Source: Bacillus stratosphericus (GTDB lineage: Bacteria; Bacillota; Bacilli; Bacillales; Bacillaceae). Taken from it: a stretch of DNA of 64,000 nt. Position 1 is the first letter of the stretch; the number at the start of each line of letters is the position of its first letter. The notes under the pieces were generated by a model. It was not told where the DNA came from, made no database searches, and saw only the letters and a program-made list of their open reading frames with translations. The stretch spans positions 1 through 64,000 of the forward strand of contig NZ_JAIVLB010000010.1 in the NCBI RefSeq assembly GCF_020524495.1, in the 5' to 3' direction. A program made the translations under genes and the position numbers. Shown piece after piece: positions 1 through 9,109 of this stretch.

Positions 1-27
1 GGATAACTCACTCTTGTCCCCATAGAA

Positions 28-118
28 AAAACACCTCCATGTTTTATTTCGGATCACAACGGTCCGTTTTCAAACTTGAAGGTGTTTTTTATTTGTCTCA
101 TCTTAGGGGGTCAGTCCC
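28..118 (+). repeat. Dispersed hairpin repeat, copy 1 (core plus right arm)
   Basis: These 91 bases are identical to 45267-45357. The core folds on itself: AAAACACCTCCATGTTT against AAACTTGAAGGTGTTTT, around an inner hairpin CGGATC / GGTCCG. The right arm ends in GGGGGTCAGTCCC. The matching left arm seen in copy 2 is absent here. With A-tracts on one side and T-tracts on the other, the hairpin can act as an intrinsic terminator in both directions. Here it lies just past the stop codon of the leftward yycB gene. Confidence 0.85.
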
Positions 119-141
119 CACGAGGAGGCGGGTTCTTTTTT

Positions 142-1356
142 TTAAGATGGATCTGAAATATAGACGCTGCGCCCGGCGCGCATGCCAGATAAAAACATGA
201 ATAATAAAATGATGATAAAGATGAAAATCGATGGCGTCCATGTATGTGTGAGATCAAAGAGAACACCGATCATGAACGGACCAACAGCGGCTAATAAATA
301 ACCAAGGGACTGGGCCATCCCAGAAAGGGCAGTTGCTTGTTCCATATGTGTTGTCCGCAATCCGATGAATGTGAGAGCAAGACTGATGCTGGCCCCTTGT
401 CCAATGCCGATTAATAAAACAGAGAAGACGAGAATAGGTGTAGACCCTCCAAGGAGGAGACCGATCATACCCAGCAAGTATACAAGAACAAGGCCCCCTA
501 CAAGCGGTCTTTGTGTTTTTAATTTTTCTGCTAAAACTGGCGTTAAAAAGGTGGATGGAAGACCAGCGAATTGCATAATAGACAGCATCCACCCAGCCGT
601 GGATAGGTTCATGCCATGTGATGTCAAAATATCAGGGAACCATGCGATACTGCTGTAGAAAAGAAATGACTGCAAGCCCATAAACAAGGTCACCTGCCAT
701 GCGACACGTGAACGCCAAATTGGCTGCTCTGTGAGCGAAATGCTTTTGACTGCCACTGTGTTCTGATGAAGAAGCTGCGGAGCCCAGACCATCATGGCAG
801 CAAGCGCAAGCGCACCCCATACAAGGAATGACGTATTCCAGCCGCCAGGCATGGCATGACTTAGCGGAACACTGACACCTGATGCAAGTGCAGCAAAGAC
901 GGACATCGAAGTCGTATACACGCTTGTCATCAATCCAGCATGTGCCGGAAATTTATGTTTCACGAGTCCTGGTAAAAGCACATTACAAATCGCAATCCCG
1001 ACGCCGACTAGCGCCGTTCCGATCATTAAAAAGGTGATGGTTCCAAATGAGCGAATGACAATCCCAAATAGAAGGACAGCCAGTCCAAGCCAAAGGGTTC
1101 GTTCATTGCCATGGCGTTTTCCTATTTTAGGTGCAATAGGAGAAAGCAATGCGAATGAGAGCAGCGGCAAGGTAGTGAGAAAACCCGCAAGTCCATTTGA
1201 AAGCTGCAAATCGGAACGAATGACACCGATCACAGGGCCAACGGACGTAATGGCAGGCCGCAGGTTAAAGGCAATAAGTAAAATCCCAGCAATCAGCAAA
1301 ATGGTTTGCCCTGTACTGCGGGGATGTCTGTTTGATGGTTCTAGTTGTTGTTCCAT
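142..1356 (-). CDS. yycB: MFS transporter, CynX/NimT-like (YycB)
   Basis: Predicted 404-residue polytopic membrane protein of the major facilitator superfamily, with about 12 hydrophobic segments. It resembles the CynX/NimT (cyanate / nitroimidazole) branch, whose substrates are mostly unknown. An in-frame start 17 codons upstream exists, but the ATG at 1356 is preceded by AAGGAG at good spacing and avoids nearly touching yycC, so it is preferred. It sits 22 bases downstream of yycC on the same strand, the order known for yycC-yycB in B. subtilis. The hairpin repeat downstream probably ends its transcript. The family call is firm; the substrate is not known. Confidence 0.88.
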   Translation of the reverse strand: MEQQLEPSNRHPRSTGQTILLIAGILLIAFNLRPAITSVGPVIGVIRSDLQLSNGLAGFLTTLPLLSFALLSPIAPKIGKRHGNERTLWLGLAVLLFGIVIRSFGTITFLMIGTALVGVGIAICNVLLPGLVKHKFPAHAGLMTSVYTTSMSVFAALASGVSVPLSHAMPGGWNTSFLVWGALALAAMMVWAPQLLHQNTVAVKSISLTEQPIWRSRVAWQVTLFMGLQSFLFYSSIAWFPDILTSHGMNLSTAGWMLSIMQFAGLPSTFLTPVLAEKLKTQRPLVGGLVLVYLLGMIGLLLGGSTPILVFSVLLIGIGQGASISLALTFIGLRTTHMEQATALSGMAQSLGYLLAAVGPFMIGVLFDLTHTWTPSIFIFIIILLFMFLSGMRAGRSVYISDPS

Positions 1357-1378
1357 GAATGTAAACTCCTTTATTTCT

Positions 1379-1525
1379 TTAAGAAGACCGATCTTTCTTC
1401 TGTTCAAGCTCCGCTAATTCAGCTAATAAGATATGCTGCGGCATATGCATGATTTGCTCAATCGGTACATTGAGTGATGCAGCAAGTTTTAGTGCGGTAT
1501 CGGCTGAGATTTGTAAAGGTCTCAT
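1379..1525 (-). CDS. yycC: YycC family small protein
   Basis: A 48-residue ORF beginning MRPLQISADTALKLAASLNV and ending in a charged tail. A GAGGGATTTGCGC ribosome-binding region precedes the ATG. The middle has the hydrophobic MHMPQHILL segment that I recognise as typical of the YycC family in Bacillus; its function is unknown. It lies directly upstream of yycB and is probably cotranscribed with it. It is too short for many ORF callers, and the opposite-strand reading frames over it are shadows. Confidence 0.85.
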   Translation of the reverse strand: MRPLQISADTALKLAASLNVPIEQIMHMPQHILLAELAELEQKKDRSS

Positions 1526-2620
1526 GCGCAAATCCCTCCTCTTTCAATCTATACGTTCCAATATATCATATCCTCTTCACGTCATGCAGATAAAAAATGA
1601 CCAATATATCAACATATGGATATTTAGATTTCGATTTTGTAAAATCACTTTATTGCTGATAAGAATTTCTTTGAAATTCAAAATGATCCGGAGATAGTTT
1701 TATATTTTTAAAAAGGGTAGGACGCATCAATAAGGTGTAAATAGCAAGTACGAATAATTGGAAATCGTTGCTCTATATAAGGCTTTACAGTCTTTTCTAA
1801 TATGTATGGGTGGAGAAATACTTTCTTTTGTCTCCAATGGATGCGAGGCTTGTAAGAGTGAAATCATAATGCCTAAGTGGATGATAGGGTGCTTCTGTCT
1901 GATAAATTCCCAAAATGATGGCAGGTACGACTCCTGTTACTTCAACTTCTTGACTGTAGACGAAGTGTTTCGACCATTGGGACAAAAAGTGAATTTCCAT
2001 CAAGCACGGACATGACTGGAAAATCAGCCGAAGGAGGAGTAGTATTCCGTTTAAATATAACAAGTCTGTATGTAAGTTCCAGTTGCCCCGTCCCAGGTAT
2101 AAAAAAGGACGGCTTTCTCCGAAAAGAGAATCCTGAGTCCCCATTCCTTCAAGAAGTTTGGACATATCTAAAAATCTTCTTCCTCAAATTGACCCCATTA
2201 TGATGATAAAAGCAGCTTGCGGATATTGGATGAGTGTAGAGATAATGAGTCAAATATTCATTAAGTTGTATAATTGATGATATAATTCAAATATTCAGTA
2301 AATAAAGGACTAACTCACTAACAAATGATGGAAATAAGGAGTACCGGACCATGTCAATCAAAAAGAGGAGAAACATCAAAAGACCTTGACCGACTTGTAA
2401 TATTTACCGTTTTTCTGTTTTATTGAGAGAATAAATATAGGTTCTTTTCAAAGTGATGAAAAATAAGTCTTTAGGCCTGTTTTTTAGGAAACAAGAAGGG
2501 AAGTTCGTGAAAAGCCGGTGACAAAATTTCACAACTTATTAAAAGAAAATGCGTATATTCATATACATTAGGAAGCACTTCACTTTTCAGGAAGTCAAGA
2601 TCGAAGGGAATGTAGGCAGA
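1526..2620. other. AT-rich interval without a convincing gene
   Basis: About 1.1 kb between yycC and yycD. A leftward 122-codon frame at 1797-2165 and overlapping rightward frames lack a good ribosome-binding site and match no family I recognise, so they may be remnants. Two direct copies of TCAAATATTCA lie at 2250-2260 and 2287-2297, 37 bases apart, around AT-rich sequence. No RNA gene is seen. Confidence 0.5.
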
Positions 2621-2839
2621 ATGAACACCACGTTAGGAAAGCTGAAACTAAAACTGCTTGAAAATCAGCTCAAACTGAAAAATACGTTTACAGTGGAGGA
2701 ATATTATGAAATGAAGCAATCATTACATGACATACGTATGTCATTTGCAGTCTATGAAGAATGGGATTTGTACCAGAGAACTACCGATATGATCACCGTT
2801 CTTCTCTTTCAACACGCCCTCCAGCAAAACGACCACTAA
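2621..2839 (+). CDS. yycD: Small hypothetical protein at the yycD position
   Basis: Predicted 72-residue, highly charged, helical protein starting MNTTLGKLKLKLLENQLKLK. The frame is open 24 codons further up (ATG at 2549), but the upstream part looks unlike a protein start. The inner ATG at 2621 has only a weak purine-rich site. The symbol rests on position: the gene directly upstream of dnaC, after yycC, is yycD in B. subtilis. No domain or catalytic motif is visible and the function is unknown. Confidence 0.6.
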   Translation: MNTTLGKLKLKLLENQLKLKNTFTVEEYYEMKQSLHDIRMSFAVYEEWDLYQRTTDMITVLLFQHALQQNDH

Positions 2840-2981
2840 CACTAATTCTTTTCAAAAAACATACTGTTCAACGAAACATCAACAGGTAATTTTGACTATA
2901 GTCGATGTTTTTCACTTTTTTATTGGTGAAAATGTTAAAATGATGAGTAGCGTATTTTTTTATGAAAGGACGGTGCTTGGC

Positions 2982-4346
2982 ATGACGGAACTTCTCGATG
3001 ACCGGCTGCCGCCGCAAAATATAGAAGCCGAGCAGGCCGTATTAGGTGCTGTTTTTTTAGAGCCATCTGCGCTAACGCTCGCTTCTGAAGTATTAATTCC
3101 AGAGGATTTCTATAGAATGTCGCATCAAAAGATTTACAATGCGATGCTTGTACTTGGTGATAGAGGGGAACCGGTCGATCTTGTCACGGTGACATCAGAA
3201 CTTGCCAATACAGACTTACTAGAAGAGATAGGCGGGATTTCGTATTTAACGGATATTGCGAACTCTGTTCCAACTGCTGCGAACATTGAATACTATGCGA
3301 AAATTGTAGAAGAAAAATCAATTTTAAGACGCCTGATCCGTACAGCGACAACCATTGCACAGGATGGGTATACGCGTGAGGATGAAGTAGAAGATCTATT
3401 GAGTGATGCTGAAAAAACCATTATGGAAGTGGCTCAGCGTAAAAACTCAGGCGCCTTCCAAAACATTAAAGACATTCTTGTTCAGACATACGATAATATT
3501 GAACAGCTTCATAACCGAAAAGGTGATATCACAGGGATTCCAACGGGTTTCTCTGAGCTTGACCGGATGACAGCTGGATTCCAGCGAAATGACTTGATTA
3601 TTGTAGCGGCTCGTCCATCAGTAGGGAAAACAGCCTTTGCATTGAACATTGCACAAAATGTTGCGACTAAGACAGATGAAAGTGTCGCCATCTTTAGTTT
3701 AGAGATGGGCGCTGAGCAGCTTGTCATGCGTATGCTTTGTGCAGAGGGGAATATCAATGCACAAAACCTAAGAACCGGTAATCTGACGGAAGAGGATTGG
3801 AGTAAGCTGACAATGGCGATGGGCTCGTTATCAAATAGTGGGATTTTCATTGACGATACACCTGGGATCAGAGTGAGTGAAATTCGCTCGAAATGCCGCC
3901 GGTTGAAGCAAGAAAACGGTCTTGGCATGATTCTGATTGACTACTTGCAGCTTATCCAAGGGAGCGGGCGATCAAGCGATAACCGTCAGCAAGAGGTATC
4001 TGAAATTTCTAGGGCTTTAAAGTCACTAGCAAGAGAACTTGAAGTTCCGGTCATTGCCCTATCACAGCTTTCTCGTGGGGTAGAGCAGCGTCAGGACAAA
4101 CGTCCGATGATGTCTGATATACGGGAATCAGGCAGTATTGAGCAGGATGCCGATATTGTGGCATTCCTTTATCGTGATGATTACTACGACAAAGAATCAG
4201 AGAATAAGAACATTATTGAAATCATTATTGCGAAACAGCGTAACGGTCCAGTTGGTACGGTATCACTGGCGTTCGTCAAAGAATATAATAAATTCGTCAA
4301 CTTGGAAAGAAGATTTGACCATGCGGGAGTTCCGCCCGGTGCTTAA
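2982..4346 (+). CDS. dnaC: Replicative DNA helicase DnaC (DnaB family)
   Basis: Ring-shaped hexameric helicase of the replication fork; in Bacillus it is called DnaC and is loaded by DnaI with DnaB/DnaD. The 454-residue length equals that of the B. subtilis protein. The N-terminal DnaB domain (LPPQNIEAEQAVLGAVF) spans roughly residues 10-110. The RecA-like ATPase follows, with Walker A ARPSVGKT near residues 210-217, the Walker B region ILIDYLQLI, and the motif SQLSRGVEQR. The frame is open 30 codons upstream, but ATG 2982 has AAAGGA upstream and matches the family start. It is followed by yycE and purA, as in B. subtilis. Confidence 0.97.
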   Translation: MTELLDDRLPPQNIEAEQAVLGAVFLEPSALTLASEVLIPEDFYRMSHQKIYNAMLVLGDRGEPVDLVTVTSELANTDLLEEIGGISYLTDIANSVPTAANIEYYAKIVEEKSILRRLIRTATTIAQDGYTREDEVEDLLSDAEKTIMEVAQRKNSGAFQNIKDILVQTYDNIEQLHNRKGDITGIPTGFSELDRMTAGFQRNDLIIVAARPSVGKTAFALNIAQNVATKTDESVAIFSLEMGAEQLVMRMLCAEGNINAQNLRTGNLTEEDWSKLTMAMGSLSNSGIFIDDTPGIRVSEIRSKCRRLKQENGLGMILIDYLQLIQGSGRSSDNRQQEVSEISRALKSLARELEVPVIALSQLSRGVEQRQDKRPMMSDIRESGSIEQDADIVAFLYRDDYYDKESENKNIIEIIIAKQRNGPVGTVSLAFVKEYNKFVNLERRFDHAGVPPGA

Positions 4347-4460
4347 AGCACAATTTTTGATCCATCTACATCGAAAGAATGACTGAAAAACAGTCGAAAT
4401 GAGGAGGAGTGGGAGAAAAAGAGAGCGTATACTAAAGGGAGAGAAAAGGAGTGATGACTG

Positions 4461-4874
4461 ATGAAGTTTCAACAATTCGAAGCCGCTCAATTACGCATCG
4501 CACGTCCGACCGTCAAAATGAAAGAGGTTGTTTCTTTTTATGAAGAAGGTTTAGGGCTGAAACGAATAGGCTCATTTGATCAGCATGAAGGGTATGATGG
4601 GGTCATGCTTGGGCTTCCTCACCAGCATGTTCATCTGGAAATCACCAAACATGAAGAAGACAAAAGCTTGCCTGTTCCCCACCCAGAGCAGCTGCTTGTA
4701 TTCTATATTCCGGATGAAGAGGAATTTCAGCAGATGAAAAAGAGACTGATCGCATTTGGCGGACGGCATGTCACCTCTACGAACCCGTACTGGGATCGAG
4801 GAGGCGTGACGATTGAAGATCCAGATGGATATCGAGTGGTGCTCATGAATACAGAAGGAATTACACCTGATTAA
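4461..4874 (+). CDS. yycE: VOC-family (glyoxalase/bleomycin-resistance fold) protein YycE
   Basis: A 137-residue protein with two vicinal-oxygen-chelate modules. HVHLEI near residue 58 and the EDPDGYRVVL strand near 120-128 are typical of the fold. An AAAAGGAGTGATGACTG site precedes the ATG. The metal ligands and substrate are unclear, so the reaction cannot be named. It lies between dnaC and purA, exactly as yycE does in B. subtilis, and ends at a strong terminator, so it is probably not cotranscribed with purA. Confidence 0.88.
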   Translation: MKFQQFEAAQLRIARPTVKMKEVVSFYEEGLGLKRIGSFDQHEGYDGVMLGLPHQHVHLEITKHEEDKSLPVPHPEQLLVFYIPDEEEFQQMKKRLIAFGGRHVTSTNPYWDRGGVTIEDPDGYRVVLMNTEGITPD

Positions 4875-4878
4875 GAAA

Positions 4879-4906
4879 GACTCCCTTCTCGTGGGAGTCC
4901 TTTTTG
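4879..4906 (+). terminator. Intrinsic terminator after yycE
   Basis: GACTCCC / GGGAGTC stem with a 7-base loop, followed by CTTTTTG. Confidence 0.85.
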
Positions 4907-4929
4907 TTATGATCGAGGCGTGACACGGA

Positions 4930-5073
4930 GCTTCAGCTCTGAAAAGAGGAAGAGAGCTTAATATTCATCAGACGGCCAGTGCTTTTTTTGAAGAAAGCTT
5001 TACCTTGGGGCTAGAAGAAGTCACAGGTTCACCACTAGATCCACAACACGTTCCTCTGATTGAAAATCACTGA
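4930..5073 (+). pseudogene. C-terminal gene remnant, unidentified
   Basis: A reading frame without start codon or ribosome-binding site gives protein-like text including NIHQTASAFFEESFTLGLEE and ends at TGA 5071-5073. The amphipathic helical character suggests the tail of a former gene. I do not recognise the family. It fills the gap between the yycE terminator and the purA control region. Confidence 0.35.
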
Positions 5074-5161
5074 ACAAACGGAAATGAGAAAAACAGTAAT
5101 TTTGATCGAAATCTTCTTGTTTAAGCGTAGAATGAGCAATTAAAGCGCTTTTCCTCACATG

Positions 5162-5205
5162 TAAAACGAACAAAATTTGATTTCGAGATATTAATGTTCG
5201 GATTT
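5162..5205 (+). promoter_or_regulatory. Pair of inverted PurR boxes upstream of purA
   Basis: The known PurBox consensus is AWWWCCGAACWWT. The bottom strand of 5193-5205 reads AAATCCGAACATT, a full match. The top strand of 5162-5174 reads TAAAACGAACAAA, a near match. The two boxes face each other 18 bases apart, the arrangement bound by the Bacillus PurR repressor, and lie just upstream of the purA -35 element. PurR control of purA by adenine and PRPP is established in B. subtilis. Confidence 0.85.
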
Positions 5206-5209
5206 CACG

Positions 5210-5238
5210 TTGACTTTTTCGTTTTGCATTGATAAAAT
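5210..5238 (+). promoter_or_regulatory. SigA promoter of purA
   Basis: TTGACT (5210-5215), 17-base spacer, TAAAAT (5233-5238). It lies directly downstream of the PurR boxes and about 50 bases before the purA start. Confidence 0.85.
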
Positions 5239-5259
5239 AAATGTGTTTGAAAGAGATAA

Positions 5260-6585
<1,326 letters not shown>

Positions 6586-6594
6586 TCTGATCAG

Positions 6595-6631
6595 ACACCA
6601 GTAAAATCATACATTTTACTGGTGTTTTTTT
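6595..6631 (+). terminator. Intrinsic terminator after purA
   Basis: A perfect 13-bp stem ACACCAGTAAAAT / ATTTTACTGGTGT with a 5-base loop, then a run of T. Confidence 0.95.
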
Positions 6632-6708
6632 GTTTAAATATTTCTAAAGAACAGACTTCCTGCCATTCCCAATATGATAACTGTATAAAGGGAAGGAGCA
6701 TTCAAAGG

Positions 6709-6969
6709 ATGGTGAGAGTGGGTGTATTTTATGCAAATGAGCGTGAACGATCTCTGCGGGAAACATTGTTCCGAATCGTTTTGTGGATTGATCTACCGCT
6801 CAATGCACTGATCTTCGTACCAAACGAATTAGTAGAATTTGCGGTGGCTATGCTTTTTCTTAGACGAATTAAACGTGAGGAAAATCAAAAGGAGCGTTGG
6901 TCATTCCTGATGTACCTAACAGCGCACGCTACCCGTAGGCCGTTGTCCAATTATCTGGTTCAAGATTAG
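6709..6969 (+). CDS. Hypothetical protein, weak call
   Basis: An 86-codon frame from ATG 6709, with AAGGAG 13 bases upstream. It encodes a charged N-terminus and a hydrophobic middle (LNALIFVPNELVEFAVAMLF) that could be one membrane segment. I recognise no family. The surrounding kilobase between purA and the tRNA genes holds other fragments, so this may be a decayed gene. Confidence 0.35.
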   Translation: MVRVGVFYANERERSLRETLFRIVLWIDLPLNALIFVPNELVEFAVAMLFLRRIKREENQKERWSFLMYLTAHATRRPLSNYLVQD

Positions 6970-6972
6970 TAG

Positions 6973-7125
6973 ATGGTTCAGTTACCTATTATTTTTGATG
7001 GGAATGGGACAGTCAATTTCTATCAAGTGCCACTAAGATGGGACACGAAGAAAGAGGTGCTTGAGCAAGAAACAAACAACAAACAACATCATCCATCAAC
7101 CGAAAGTGATCACGATAAAAGCTGA
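6973..7125 (+). CDS. Short hypothetical ORF, weak call
   Basis: A 50-residue frame starting MVQLPIIFDGNGTVNFYQVP with a hydrophilic Gln/Asn/His-rich tail, three bases after the previous frame. There is no clear ribosome-binding site. The protein-like start suggests translational coupling or a remnant. No family is recognised. Confidence 0.3.
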   Translation: MVQLPIIFDGNGTVNFYQVPLRWDTKKEVLEQETNNKQHHPSTESDHDKS

Positions 7126-7141
7126 GAACAGGTGAAGAAAC

Positions 7142-7309
7142 TCATTGGCTTGCTGCACTAGCCCAATAATCATGCTTAAGTGAGAAAGGAGTGGTCCAAT
7201 TGTTTTTTAGAAAATGCCAGCTTTGATGTTCCTCTAAAATCAATGTGTACGCCCTGTACGTTGGCAGTGAGAAATTGGGCATTTGATCTCCTAATTGAAA
7301 TGAACTCAT
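7142..7309 (-). pseudogene. Truncated thioredoxin/peroxiredoxin-like N-terminus
   Basis: The leftward frame starts MSSFQLGDQMPNFSLPTYR, which resembles the first strand-turn of AhpC/TSA-type redoxin proteins (GDxxPxFxLP). It continues into unrelated text and stops without the catalytic Cys motif, so it appears to be a 5' fragment of a broken gene. Confidence 0.4.
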
Positions 7310-7492
7310 GCTACTTCTTCCTTTTTCAATAACAATGTCACTTGTTTTATGTATAACCATTTTTGGATAGTCTAAAACGTTTCTATGTGCTTAAAGACGC
7401 AGTGATCATTGAAATTGAGGGGTTGTAGAAACTGATGGTTTGATAGGATAAATCAAATCTGACACTTTTTAAAAAAAATGTCGAAAAACGTA

Positions 7493-7522
7493 TTGCCATA
7501 TGTAATTAGTCTATGATATTAT
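7493..7522 (+). promoter_or_regulatory. Probable promoter of the tRNA cluster
   Basis: TTGCCA (7493-7498), 18-base spacer, TATTAT (7517-7522), with an A-tract just upstream that could act as an UP element. The first tRNA begins about 115 bases downstream. Confidence 0.55.
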
Positions 7523-7636
7523 AAATCTCGTTGTTGCAAAGGTCTCTGAAACTTGTTAGCATGCGATGTTCCAGCTTTATGAAAGCTATTGGTTTGACGC
7601 AATACAGCTTCTTCAGATTCACTTTTCACAAACCGA

Positions 7637-7712
7637 GAGCCATTAGCTCAGTTGGTAGAGCATCTGACTTTTAATCAGAGGGTCGAAGGTTCAAGTCCTT
7701 CATGGCTCACCA
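7637..7712 (+). tRNA. tRNA-Lys (TTT)
   Basis: Cloverleaf with acceptor GAGCCAT / ATGGCTC, anticodon TTT in CTTTTAA and T-loop GTTCAAGTC. CCA is encoded. It is the first of four tRNAs in the same order as the B. subtilis trnY cluster (Lys-Glu-Asp-Phe). Confidence 0.97.
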
Positions 7713-7718
7713 TGTTTT

Positions 7719-7790
7719 GGCCCGTTGGTCAAGCGGTTAAGACACCGCCCTTTCACGGCGGTAACACGGGTTCGAATCCCGTACGGGTCA
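7719..7790 (+). tRNA. tRNA-Glu (TTC)
   Basis: Acceptor GGCCCGT / ACGGGTC with one G-U pair, anticodon TTC, T-loop GTTCGAATC. CCA is not encoded and must be added after transcription. Confidence 0.97.
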
Positions 7791-7871
7791 TTGATTTACT
7801 TTAGCGTTAAGCTAATTTTTCCTCACTTGCTTGAAAGAGCACCACGATTGCTTTTTCGGGCAAGTTACTGA

Positions 7872-7948
7872 GGTCCGGTAGTTCAGTTGGTTAGAATGCC
7901 TGCCTGTCACGCAGGAGGTCGCGGGTTCGAGTCCCGTCCGGACCGCCA
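7872..7948 (+). tRNA. tRNA-Asp (GTC)
   Basis: Acceptor GGTCCGG / CCGGACC, anticodon GTC in CTGTCAC, discriminator G, encoded CCA. Confidence 0.97.
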
Positions 7949-7975
7949 TTTATACATATTCATCATATTGATGAT

Positions 7976-8048
<73 letters not shown>

Positions 8049-8053
8049 CTTCC

Positions 8054-8084
8054 AAACGCATCTGCAATCGCAGGTGCGTTTTTA
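8054..8084 (+). terminator. Intrinsic terminator after the tRNA cluster
   Basis: AAACGCATCTGC / GCAGGTGCGTTT stem with a short loop and a T run. Confidence 0.9.
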
Positions 8085-8107
8085 TTATGAAATGAAGGCA
8101 TAAAAAG

Positions 8108-8139
8108 GGAGAAGCCGGACCTAGGTAGGGCCCGGCTCC
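8108..8139 (+). other. GC-rich hairpin upstream of walR
   Basis: GGA, GCCGG and CCT pair with GGG, CCGGC and TCC around a short loop. There is no T run after it, so it is not a classic terminator. The 345-base gap between tRNA-Phe and walR otherwise holds only the tRNA terminator and a putative promoter. Confidence 0.35.
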
Positions 8140-8272
8140 ATAAGAAGAAGACGTTACATGTATATAGACGTTTGGTGATTGGAAAAGTTTCGATAAAAAA
8201 AGAAAAAGTCATTATTTTTTGAACATCGCTCTTCCTATCCAACGTTTACTAGAAAGAAAAGCCTTTATTATT

Positions 8273-8301
8273 TTTATCTTTGCCGCTTAAAACGTTATAA
8301 T
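8273..8301 (+). promoter_or_regulatory. Putative walR promoter
   Basis: A consensus -10 TATAAT at 8296-8301 lies 94 bases before the walR start. The -35 region at 8273-8278 is weak (TTTATC), so the call rests mainly on the -10. Confidence 0.45.
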
Positions 8302-8394
8302 AGACAGTGAGCCTTTTTTCCTCAAACCAAAAAGGACTGATAAGAGATGCAAAATGGAATGACATAGATACTAAAAATGCAGGAGGGAATCACA

Positions 8395-9102
8395 ATGGAA
8401 AAAAAGATTCTTGTCGTAGATGATGAAAAACCAATTGCTGATATTTTGGAATTTAACTTAAGAAAAGAGGGCTATGAGGTTCATTGTGCGTATGACGGAA
8501 ATGAAGCCCTTGATATGGTAGAAGAAATGAAGCCAGACATCATTTTACTCGACATCATGCTGCCGAACAAAGATGGCGTTGAAGTTTGCCGTGAAGTGAG
8601 AAAGAAATATGACATGCCCATTATCATGCTGACAGCGAAAGACTCTGAAATTGATAAGGTCATTGGTCTTGAGCTTGGAGCGGATGATTATGTGACGAAA
8701 CCATTCAGCACGCGCGAGCTGCTTGCTCGTGTGAAAGCAAATTTGAGAAGACAGACCGCTACTCCACAGACGGAGGAAGAATCTGAATCAAATGATATTG
8801 AAATTGGATCACTTGTCATCTATCCAGATGCGTATGTCGTGTCTAAACGTGACGAAACGATTGAATTGACGCACCGAGAGTTCGAATTGCTTCATTACTT
8901 AGCGAAGCATATTGGACAAGTTATGACACGAGAGCATTTACTACAAACTGTATGGGGCTACGATTACTTTGGAGATGTCCGTACAGTAGACGTCACAGTC
9001 CGCCGTCTTCGTGAGAAAATTGAAGACAACCCTAGCCACCCGAGCTGGATCGTGACCAGACGAGGCGTCGGCTACTATTTAAGAAACCCAGAGCAGGACT
9101 AA
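8395..9102 (+). CDS. walR: Essential response regulator WalR (YycF)
   Basis: OmpR-family DNA-binding response regulator that controls autolysins and cell-wall synthesis. The 235-residue length equals that of B. subtilis WalR. The receiver domain (1-120) has Asp53 as phospho-acceptor (LLDIMLP), Thr80 and Lys102; Thr101 matches the residue known to be phosphorylated by PrkC. The winged-helix C-terminus ends [14 protein letters not shown]. The start is at ATG 8395 behind AGGAGG; six more codons are open upstream but overlap that site. It heads the walRKHIJ-htrC operon. Confidence 0.98.
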   Translation: MEKKILVVDDEKPIADILEFNLRKEGYEVHCAYDGNEALDMVEEMKPDIILLDIMLPNKDGVEVCREVRKKYDMPIIMLTAKDSEIDKVIGLELGADDYVTKPFSTRELLARVKANLRRQTATPQTEEESESNDIEIGSLVIYPDAYVVSKRDETIELTHREFELLHYLAKHIGQVMTREHLLQTVWGYDYFGDVRTVDVTVRRLREKIEDNPSHPSWIVTRRGVGYYLRNPEQD

Positions 9103-9109
9103 GATTCTT

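Noticed and set aside
365-658. Rightward frame opposite yycB
   Set aside because: Shadow of the yycB coding strand with no site and low-complexity Arg/Pro text.
1797-2165. 122-codon leftward frame with hydrophobic stretches
   Set aside because: No ribosome-binding site, no known family, equally long frames on the other strand; kept only as part of an unassigned interval.
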